A stretch of 64,000 bases of DNA, taken from assembly GCF_007197885.1 (NCBI RefSeq), contig NZ_VKKG01000002.1, positions 248,001-312,000 on the forward strand, given 5' to 3'. A model generated the notes under the pieces. That model was not told the DNA's origin. It worked only from the letters and a program-made list of their open reading frames with translations, and did not search any database. This stretch comes from Tessaracoccus rhinocerotis (GTDB lineage: Bacteria; Actinomycetota; Actinomycetes; Propionibacteriales; Propionibacteriaceae). Position 1 is the stretch's first letter; every line of letters begins with the position of its first letter. Of the stretch, positions 58,216-64,000 are shown piece by piece. The position numbers and the translations under genes were made by a program.

Positions 58216-58707
58216 TCAGGCGAGCACCTTCTTCGCGGCCATCTCGATGCCGACCTTGATCAGGTTCTGGCAGAGCACCTGGGCCGGCGGGATCCAGCCG
58301 AGCGAGGCCCCGAAGGTGGCGGGGATGGCGGCGATGGCCGCCCAGAACTTCGCGGCGAACACCGACAGGTCCACGATCATGAGGATCTTCAGCACCAGGA
58401 TCGCGGCGCCGATCACCAGGAGGCACGTGCCGGTCACAGAAGCAGCCTTCGACAGGTTCTCGGAGACGTCCCTGGGGGAGTTGTCGCTCTCGAAGTTCTC
58501 CACGAAGGCGCCCACGGCCGGGCCCTCGTTGCGGGCCTTCACGTGGTCGGCGGCCTCGGTGCTGGTCTGCACCAGCCGGGTGACGGCGTCGGAGAAGCGC
58601 TGCCACTTGCTCGCCCACTGCAGGATTTCGGTCTCCTGGCCCTCGGGGAACTCGAAGCCGCACATGTTGATGAACTGGACGAGTACGCCCGGGAGGTTGA
58701 TGCTCAT
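58216..58707 (-). CDS. WXG100-like delivery-domain protein (CpnT N-terminal type), free-standing
   Basis: A 163-residue protein beginning [23 protein letters not shown], then a W-x-x-x-W helix ([14 protein letters not shown]) and a long helix, followed by two hydrophobic segments ([41 protein letters not shown]). This matches the N-terminal WXG100-like domain of CpnT-type polymorphic toxins, which normally continue into a toxin domain; here the protein stops. Last gene of the operon; its ATG shares a base with the previous stop. Confidence 0.65.
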   Translation of the reverse strand: MSINLPGVLVQFINMCGFEFPEGQETEILQWASKWQRFSDAVTRLVQTSTEAADHVKARNEGPAVGAFVENFESDNSPRDVSENLSKAASVTGTCLLVIGAAILVLKILMIVDLSVFAAKFWAAIAAIPATFGASLGWIPPAQVLCQNLIKVGIEMAAKKVLA

Positions 58708-59033
58708 CAGTAGTCCTTCCCCACGAGCGCCGAGAGTGCCTCGGCCGCCTCGGTGGTGTCCTGGTACAGGCGACCCACCATCTGGAGGGTCTGGGCCTGG
58801 TCGAGGAGGCCGTCGACCAGACCCTTCACGATCTCGCCGAACGCCTCCATGAAGGCGCGGTAGAGCTGGTTCACGATCTTGCCGAGGACGTCGTTCTCGC
58901 CGAGGATCCTGAAGTCGGAGACGGAGGCCACGAGGTTGTCGATCTCGTTGTGGATGAACACTGTGGCCTCGGAGATGATGGAGCCCGCCCGCTCGTAGGA
59001 GGCCGGGTCGAAGACGATCGCTGCGCTGCTCAT
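58707..59033 (-). CDS. Small helical ESX-associated protein (EspC/WXG100-like)
   Basis: A 108-residue all-helical protein starting MSSAAIVFDPASYERAGSI, with long helices (ISEATVFIHNEIDNLVASVS; IVNQLYRAFMEAFGEIVKGL). Size, helix-turn-helix hairpin layout and position between a YbaB protein and a CpnT-N-like protein suggest an EspC or WXG100-type secretion partner. No WxG motif is present, so the family is tentative. Confidence 0.55.
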   Translation of the reverse strand: MSSAAIVFDPASYERAGSIISEATVFIHNEIDNLVASVSDFRILGENDVLGKIVNQLYRAFMEAFGEIVKGLVDGLLDQAQTLQMVGRLYQDTTEAAEALSALVGKDY

Positions 59034-59037
59034 CGGG

Positions 59038-59433
59038 TCAACCCTGCCTCGCCGCGTGCTGCTCCAACATCGCCGTCATCTTGTCCAGGTACTCGTCCAG
59101 CGAGCGGGCCGCCTCCTCGCGGATGCCGTCGATGGCCCCGCCGATCGCCGCCGGGTCCGGGGCGTCGGCGGTCATCGCCTCGTGGAGGGCCCGGTTGTGG
59201 GCCCCGATCGCGCCGTTGACGGCCGCCCGGATGTCGTCGGCCAGTTCGACGCTGGACTTGCGCAGCGACCGCGGGTCGATCGAGACGTCCTCGACCTCGC
59301 CGCCGGAGACGGTGATGCGCACCATCTCGTCCTCCGAATGGCCCTCGCCGGAGACCTTCGGCGGTTCCGGGACCTCGACGGGCTGCTCGACCTGCTCGGC
59401 GAGCCTGCGCAGGACGTCTTCGAACTCATTCAT
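59038..59433 (-). CDS. YbaB/EbfC-family nucleoid-associated-like protein
   Basis: A 131-residue protein. EMVRITVSGGEVEDVSIDPRSLRKSSVELADDIRAAVNGAIGAHN is the YbaB/EbfC pattern (glycine-containing strands followed by a helix). YbaB paralogues often sit in ESX-linked toxin loci in actinobacteria, where their job is unknown. 4 bases upstream of the EspC-like gene. Confidence 0.75.
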   Translation of the reverse strand: MNEFEDVLRRLAEQVEQPVEVPEPPKVSGEGHSEDEMVRITVSGGEVEDVSIDPRSLRKSSVELADDIRAAVNGAIGAHNRALHEAMTADAPDPAAIGGAIDGIREEAARSLDEYLDKMTAMLEQHAARQG

Positions 59434-59446
59434 CAGGTGGCCTTTC

Positions 59447-59896
59447 TCAGGTCAGGGTGGGATGGACCGAGGCGAACAGTTCACCGAAGGTCGCGTACGT
59501 GCGGGACGGGTCGTCGCTGGTCCACGTGATCCGGTCCACCACCTTCCAGCAGGTGTCCTCGGTGTCGTGCGCGAACAGCTCGTGGCCCGACTCGCCGACG
59601 AACCGGAGCGGGGTCTCGACCGAGTCGAGCCCGTGCACCAGCCGTTCGTTGGAGTCGAACAGGCCGGGGTGGAACTCGTTGTCGCCCCAGGCGTCGACGA
59701 TCCCGTAGAACAGGCGGCCGTCGTGCTCGAAGCCGTTGCAGGTCAGCAGGAACGCCCGGTAGTCGTCGGGGAGCTGGAGTTCGAAGAGCCGCGCGAAGGC
59801 GGAGGCGATGGCCGTCACCTGGTCGGTGTTGGCCGCAGGCGGTTGGGGGTAGCCGTCGGCGGTTGCAGCGGCGACGGCGGCGGCGAAGTCGGTCAC
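59447..59896 (-). CDS. SMI1/KNR4 (SUKH)-family immunity-type protein
   Basis: A 149-residue SUKH-fold protein: LFELQLPDDYRAFLLTCNGFEHDGRLFYGI is the family signature (LPxDYRxFLxxxNG), followed by NERLVHGLDSVETPLRFVGESGHELFAHD. SUKH proteins neutralise diverse nuclease toxins. Its GTG overlaps the stop of the HNH-like gene (GTGA), the usual toxin-immunity coupling. Confidence 0.8.
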   Translation of the reverse strand: MTDFAAAVAAATADGYPQPPAANTDQVTAIASAFARLFELQLPDDYRAFLLTCNGFEHDGRLFYGIVDAWGDNEFHPGLFDSNERLVHGLDSVETPLRFVGESGHELFAHDTEDTCWKVVDRITWTSDDPSRTYATFGELFASVHPTLT

Positions 59897-60531
59897 GAGG
59901 CCGCCCCGAGCACGAGCACGACGTGGGTTCCGTCGGAGCCGATGGCGAGGATCCGGGTCTCGCCGACGCGGATGTCGACGAGCTGGCTGTGGAGGCTGTT
60001 GGCGAGCAGCTGGTTCTCCGGGGTGGTCCGGAGAAGCACCCAGTTGGTCGCGATCCTGTCCACGAGGTGCCCCGAGGGCACCCGGCCCTGCTGGCACTGC
60101 GCCACCTGCTTGTCGTTGAGTCCATGGTCGCGCAGCACCTCGGGGTCGGCCCGGCGCAGCGCCTCGCGCTGCTGCTGGAGGTCGTCCCCGGTCCAGATCG
60201 CCGCACGGCGTTGCTCGGGGGTGAGGTGCCGGTACGGGCGGTCCTGGAGCACGCCCCGATGGGCCCCGTAGTCGTCGCCACCGATGGCGCGTGCCTCACC
60301 GGGGTCCTCGAACGCCCGGCCACCCGTGGCGCCGGTGTGCTGGCCGAAGTCCTCCCTGCTCCGGTCCCGCTGGGGCCGGCCGGCGACCTGCGACGGCGTG
60401 CCGGTCAGGGCGGGCCCACTGGGGGCGCTCCCGGCGCCAAGGGTCTTCTTGATCCACTTCACGAGGAACCTGGCGACGAACTTCGCGAAGATGCCGGAGA
60501 GGCCGGTGCTGGTGGATGCGGTCGTGGACAC
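59893..60531 (-). CDS. Polymorphic-toxin-like protein with degenerate HNH-type C-terminus
   Basis: A 212-residue protein: an amphipathic helix near the start (FAKFVARFLVKWIKKTL), a polar Gly/Arg/Gln-rich linker, then RPYRHLTPEQRRAAIWTGDDLQQQREALRRADPEVLRDHGLND and GRVPSGHLVDRIATNWVLLRTTPENQL. That last part looks like the G-x-P-x-G-x-x-x-H-H entry of HNH toxins, but the two His are Asp-Arg here, so nuclease activity is doubtful. GTG at 60531 lies 7 bases after TAGCAT (leaderless); a GTG at 60561 is the alternative. Overlaps the SUKH gene by GTGA. Confidence 0.55.
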   Translation of the reverse strand: MSTTASTSTGLSGIFAKFVARFLVKWIKKTLGAGSAPSGPALTGTPSQVAGRPQRDRSREDFGQHTGATGGRAFEDPGEARAIGGDDYGAHRGVLQDRPYRHLTPEQRRAAIWTGDDLQQQREALRRADPEVLRDHGLNDKQVAQCQQGRVPSGHLVDRIATNWVLLRTTPENQLLANSLHSQLVDIRVGETRILAIGSDGTHVVLVLGAAS

Positions 60532-60571
60532 ATCCAGAATGCTACGGAGCCGGCGGGTCACCGGAAGGGGG

Positions 60572-62491
60572 TCACCGGGGAACTGAGTGCGGGTGCTCAG
60601 CCGGCCCGGGGATCTTGCGGCGGACGTCGTCGCGCTCCGACGGCCCTGGGCTCCAGGCGCTGACCCACGGCAGGTGCTCGCTCACGTCCCGGATCCCGTC
60701 CTCCACCTTGGTGAAGCTGCCCGCCAGCACGCCCTTGGCCAGCTTGCGGTCCGATGCGTCGGAGTTGTGCCACAGCGCCCAAAACAGCGCGTCGATCCGT
60801 ACCCGGGCCTGCCGGCAGAACGCGTCGGCCAGCGCCACGCCGTCGGGGCGGGTGTCCTGCTGCGCCCTCGCCCGCACGCAGCACGCGGCCATCGCGTACA
60901 GCTCCGCGCCGATGTCCACCGCACGGCCCAGGTAGGCCTGTCGGTGCTCGAGGCGTCCCTGCCAACGCGCCATCCCTGCGAACACCTGCCGGGCCAGCCG
61001 TCGGGACGCGCGCTCCATGTAGCGGACGTGTGCGGCCAGGCGCCCGAACTCCGAGTAGGCCCCCGGAAGGTTGCCGGCCCCGGCGGCCAGCGTCGGGAGC
61101 CACCCGGCGTAGAAGCCGGTCGCCCTGCCCACGGCGCGTGCCTTCGCGTCCAGTCCGGCCTTGGGGTCGATGATGTCGCCGGCCACCGTCAGGTGCTGGT
61201 CCACCGCCTCCCGGGCGATCATCAGGTGCATGATCTCCGTGGAGCCCTCGAAGATGCGGTTGATGCGCATGTCGCGCAGGATCTGCTCGGCCTCTGCGCC
61301 GCGCTCGCCGCGGGCCTCGAGCGAGTCGGCGGTCTCGTAGCCGCGGCCGCCGCGGACCTGCACCAGTTCGTCGACCACCAGCCAGCCCAGCTCCGAGGCG
61401 TGGAGCTTCGCCAGGGCGGCCTCGATGCGGATGTCGAACCTGCCGTCGTCTGCCAGCAGGCACGACAACTCGAGCATCGACTCGAGGGCGTAGGTGCTCG
61501 CCGTGATGAAAGCCACCTTGGTCGCGATGGCCTCGTGCTCGCCCACGGGGCGCCCCCACTGCTCCCGCTCGAGCGACCACTGCCGCGCCACCCTGGTGGA
61601 CCACTTGGCGGCGCCCACGCACATCGCGGGCAGGGACAGGCGTCCCGTGTTCAACGTGGCGAGGGCGATCTTGAGGCCGCGCCCGACGCCGACGAGGAGG
61701 TTCTCGTCGGGCACGAAGGTGTCGTGGAACCGGATCAGGGCGTTCTCGATGCCGCGCAGGCCCATGAAGGAGTTGCGCGCCTCGACGGTGATGCCGGGGG
61801 AGTCGGCCTCCACGACGAAGGCGGTGATCCCACCCCTGGCGCCGTCGGTGGCGGGCACCCTCGCCATCACGACGTAGAGCCCCGCGACGGTGCCGTTGGT
61901 GGCCCACAGCTTGACGCCGTTGAGCACGTGCCCGCCCTCGACCGGGTCCGCGGTGGTGCCGAGCCGGGCAGGGTCCGAGCCGACGTCGGGCTCGGTGAGG
62001 AGGAAGGCCGAGACCTCGCCCGCGGCCACCCGTGGCAGGAACCTCTCCTGCTGCTCCGGCGTGCCGAACATCTTCACGGGCTGCGGCACGCCGATGGACT
62101 GGTGGGCGGACAGCAGCGCCCCGAGCGACGGGTGCGCCGACGAGATCAGCGTCAGGGCCCGGCAGTAGTGGAGGTGGCTCAGCCCGAGGCCACCGTGCTC
62201 GGTGGGGACCTTCATGCCGAAGGCGCCCAGTTGCCCCAGCTCGGCGAAGACCTCGTCGGGGATGCTGGCCTCGCGTTCGATCCGACGGCCGTCGATGCCC
62301 TCTGCTACGCGGCGGGCCCGTGCGAGGAACTCCTCGCCGGTGGCCTCGGCCTCCGGGCTCGCAGTGGGCCAGGGATCGATGAGGTCGAGGCGCAGCCGTC
62401 CGAGGAACAGCTCGCGCCCGAAGCTCGGTCTGGTCCACTCGGTCTCGCGAGCTCCCTCGGCGACCTTTCGGGAATCGGTTTGTGTGGTCAT
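60572..62491 (-). CDS. Acyl-CoA dehydrogenase (FadE type)
   Basis: A 639-residue FAD-dependent dehydrogenase. SAFLLTEPDVGSDPARLGTTA and VKLWATNGTVAGLYVV bind FAD and substrate, GLRGIENALIRFHDTFVP follows, and the catalytic-base region RVNRIFEGSTEIMHLMIAREAVD-like sequence (INRIFEGSTEIMHL) is clear. Longer than usual because of a C-terminal helical extension (about residues 440-639). With the MaoC and FabG genes upstream it resembles the Rv0241c-Rv0244c cluster (fadE5) for fatty-acid or cholesterol-type acyl-CoA degradation. Confidence 0.9.
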   Translation of the reverse strand: MTTQTDSRKVAEGARETEWTRPSFGRELFLGRLRLDLIDPWPTASPEAEATGEEFLARARRVAEGIDGRRIEREASIPDEVFAELGQLGAFGMKVPTEHGGLGLSHLHYCRALTLISSAHPSLGALLSAHQSIGVPQPVKMFGTPEQQERFLPRVAAGEVSAFLLTEPDVGSDPARLGTTADPVEGGHVLNGVKLWATNGTVAGLYVVMARVPATDGARGGITAFVVEADSPGITVEARNSFMGLRGIENALIRFHDTFVPDENLLVGVGRGLKIALATLNTGRLSLPAMCVGAAKWSTRVARQWSLEREQWGRPVGEHEAIATKVAFITASTYALESMLELSCLLADDGRFDIRIEAALAKLHASELGWLVVDELVQVRGGRGYETADSLEARGERGAEAEQILRDMRINRIFEGSTEIMHLMIAREAVDQHLTVAGDIIDPKAGLDAKARAVGRATGFYAGWLPTLAAGAGNLPGAYSEFGRLAAHVRYMERASRRLARQVFAGMARWQGRLEHRQAYLGRAVDIGAELYAMAACCVRARAQQDTRPDGVALADAFCRQARVRIDALFWALWHNSDASDRKLAKGVLAGSFTKVEDGIRDVSEHLPWVSAWSPGPSERDDVRRKIPGPAEHPHSVPR

Positions 62492-62524
62492 CGCGCCTCC
62501 TTGCGCAGGCGGGGCCGGATTTTG

Positions 62525-63385
62525 TTATTGCGTCGGCAGCACCTGCCCCACGAGGTACGCCTTGGACTGGTCTGAGTTGACGACGGCGAACTTCAGTTCG
62601 TCGTCGGCCGCGAAGCGGACCCTGCCGGGCAGGGAGATCGGCTTGGTGAAGGCGACCCTGACCGTGTGGGTCCCCGGCAGTCGGGGACCGAGCGAGGACA
62701 GGGCCTTCGCGTGGGTCCACATGCCGTGGATGATGGCGCGCTTGAACCCGAACGGCATCGCCGTCAGGCGGGAGAGGTGGATGGGGTTGGTGTCCCCGGA
62801 GACCTGCGCGTACTGGCGTCCCAGGTCCGCGGGCAGCCGCCACAGCTGCGAGGCCGCCACGTCGGGCGCCTCGAGGCGGGGTGCCGGGACCGGGGTCCCG
62901 GGCAGCTTCCTGCCCAGGGCCAGGTAGGTGCTCGTGCCGGTCCAGACGATCTCGGACCCGACGCGGATCTCGCCGACGAGGTCGAAGCTGACCCCGCGCT
63001 TGTGCGGCGCCAGGTTGTTGCAGGTGACCCGCACCCACAGCTTGTCGGCGACGGTGACCGGCCGGTGCAGCGTCATCTCGTTGCTGACGTGGACGGTCCC
63101 GGCCAGCGGGAACGGGAAGTCGGCCTGCGCCATCAACCAGGCGTGCAGCGGGAAGGTCTGGACGTGCAGCCACGTCGCCGGGACGTGGTCTCGCAGCCCG
63201 AACCCTGTGACGTGGTTGTAGGCCACCAGCCGGGCGGGGTCCTGGGCGAGGGACTCGACCACCACGCTGCGGCTGGGCAGCCCTGCATCCGGCCCCGGCC
63301 GGTTGAAGCCGGTGGCGAGGGCCTTGACGAACAGTCCGCCCAGGCTGGGCAGTTCGTGGAGTCGCTTGAGCTCGTCGGCGGCCAT
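62525..63385 (-). CDS. MaoC-family dehydratase (HtdX-like)
   Basis: A 286-residue double-hotdog protein. The hydratase motif is YAQVSGDTNPIHLSRLTAMPFGFKRAIIHGMWTHAKAL (D-x-N-P-I-H and the downstream H-G), intact in the C-terminal half. The N-terminal half is the structural partner. It likely hydrates enoyl-CoA or dehydrates 3-hydroxyacyl substrates. ATG at 63385 shares a base with the FabG4-type stop. Confidence 0.88.
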   Translation of the reverse strand: MAADELKRLHELPSLGGLFVKALATGFNRPGPDAGLPSRSVVVESLAQDPARLVAYNHVTGFGLRDHVPATWLHVQTFPLHAWLMAQADFPFPLAGTVHVSNEMTLHRPVTVADKLWVRVTCNNLAPHKRGVSFDLVGEIRVGSEIVWTGTSTYLALGRKLPGTPVPAPRLEAPDVAASQLWRLPADLGRQYAQVSGDTNPIHLSRLTAMPFGFKRAIIHGMWTHAKALSSLGPRLPGTHTVRVAFTKPISLPGRVRFAADDELKFAVVNSDQSKAYLVGQVLPTQ

Positions 63386-64000
63386 CAGGCCCCCACGAGG
63401 TTCTGGCCGCAGACGCGGACCACCTGGCCGGTGACGCCGCCCGAGGCGGGATTGGCGAGCCATGCGATGGTCTCGGCCACGTCCACCGGCTGCCCGCCCT
63501 GGCCCAGCGAGTTGGTGCGACGGAAGATCTCCCGGCTGACGAAGGGGATGGCCCCCGTCATCTCGGTCTCGATGAATCCGGGGGCGACGGCGTTGACGGT
63601 GACCGGGCGGTGCTCCAGAGCCTCCGACTCGGCCCACACCAGCCCCATGACGCCTGCCTTGGACGCGGCGTAGTTGGTCTGGCCCTTGTTCCCGGCGACG
63701 CCGGAGGTGGAGGCGATGCCGATGATGCGGGAGTTCTCGGCGAGACCACCGGGGAGCGAGGTGTCGAGGAGGATCTCGTTCATGCGGATCTCGGCGGCCA
63801 GGTTCACGTCCAGCACCTGCGCCCAACGCTTCTCGTCCATGTTCGCGAGCATCTTGTCCCGGGTGATCCCGGCGTTGTGGACGATGGCCCAGATCTTCGC
63901 GTCGGCGCCGTGGACCCGCGCGACGTGCGCGGCGATCCGGTTGCCGGCCTCCGGGATGGTGATGTCCAGCTGCAGCGCGGACCCGCCCACCTCGTTGGCC
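63385..64000 (-). CDS. 3-oxoacyl reductase, FabG4-type SDR (5' end outside window)
   Basis: The C-terminal 204 residues of an SDR running off the window end. IVHNAGITRD, the SDR triad (IGIASTSGVAGNKGQTNYAASKAGVMGLV: Ser, Tyr, Lys) and PGFIETEMTGAIP are present, followed by QVVRVCGQNLVGA-stop. The sequence immediately at the window edge (ANEVGGSALQLDIT) is like the second half of high-molecular-weight FabG4 proteins. An in-frame GTG at 63990 is not the start. Upstream of the MaoC gene as in mycobacteria. Confidence 0.88.
   Translation of the reverse strand, partial: ANEVGGSALQLDITIPEAGNRIAAHVARVHGADAKIWAIVHNAGITRDKMLANMDEKRWAQVLDVNLAAEIRMNEILLDTSLPGGLAENSRIIGIASTSGVAGNKGQTNYAASKAGVMGLVWAESEALEHRPVTVNAVAPGFIETEMTGAIPFVSREIFRRTNSLGQGGQPVDVAETIAWLANPASGGVTGQVVRVCGQNLVGA

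Overview
This window is about 64 kb of chromosome from a high-GC Gram-positive bacterium (Actinomycetota). The protein families and gene order fit Propionibacteriales, perhaps the Tessaracoccus/Propioniciclava area of Propionibacteriaceae; that placement is inference from gene content, not a database match. Coding density is very high. Start codons are ATG, GTG and TTG, many neighbours share ATGA or GTGA overlaps, and many first genes have a TAnnnT -10 element only 6-8 bases before the start codon, as expected for leaderless mRNAs. No rRNA, tRNA, CRISPR array, transposase or integrase gene was seen. No stretch longer than 300 bases lacks a gene.

Region 1 (1-17.4 kb) is housekeeping: the end of an acyl-CoA dehydrogenase, a PIG-L deacetylase, TrhA/hemolysin III, a cis-prenyltransferase, a DUF4245 protein, exonuclease VII (xseAB), a YwiC-like membrane protein, ispH, an alanine-type aminotransferase, ilvA, rmuC, a protease-dead rhomboid, an L,D-transpeptidase, a crotonase plus SDR pair, an M18 aminopeptidase, a GNAT enzyme and ychF. 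The order trhA, prenyltransferase, DUF4245, xseBA, ispH, ychF recalls the mycobacterial Rv1085c-Rv1112 neighbourhood.

Region 2 (17.4-20.3 kb) is the most unusual part. It is a lower-GC islet inserted at the very 3' end of ychF. It carries an immunity-like protein, a small membrane protein with a winged-helix regulator, and a nucleotidyltransferase. Two displaced copies of the ychF 3' end (coding (V)VEFRFNV-stop) lie at 18637-18669 and 19542-19565, while ychF itself now ends in an altered, AT-richer version (VVEFRFAL-stop). This indicates at least two successive insertions at one attachment site. A putative immunity gene and a REP-like inverted repeat follow.

Region 3 (20.3-42.9 kb) is mixed metabolism and envelope: a GH65 sugar phosphorylase/hydrolase, a cation:proton antiporter, a membrane protein plus GxSxG hydrolase pair, a siderophore-interacting flavoprotein behind a DtxR-like box with a flavin monooxygenase, a DinB/guanine deaminase/PH-domain operon, an ArsR regulator, a DUF3516 helicase, a truncated binding-protein lipoprotein fused by overlap to a CDF transporter, a PIMT-family methyltransferase, an MFS transporter, a hexose-6-phosphate mutarotase, a phosphoribosyltransferase and transketolase.

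Region 4 (43-48.9 kb) is a LacI-controlled, rhamnose-type ABC transporter (ATPase, two permeases, binding lipoprotein) ending in a strong terminator. Region 5 (48.9-58.2 kb) has SppA, an MFS transporter, a VanW protein, a 7Fe ferredoxin with DapC, and a reverse-strand operon dapD, transglycosylase-like, phosphotransferase-like; dapC and dapD both serve lysine/diaminopimelate synthesis.

Region 6 (58.2-60.6 kb) is a compact reverse-strand operon resembling an ESX-linked polymorphic toxin module: a degenerate HNH-like protein, a SUKH immunity-type protein, a YbaB/EbfC protein, an EspC-like helical protein and a free-standing WXG100-like delivery domain. Region 7 (60.6-64 kb) is a fatty-acid cluster (FadE-type acyl-CoA dehydrogenase, MaoC dehydratase, FabG4-type reductase running off the window) similar to mycobacterial Rv0241c-Rv0244c.
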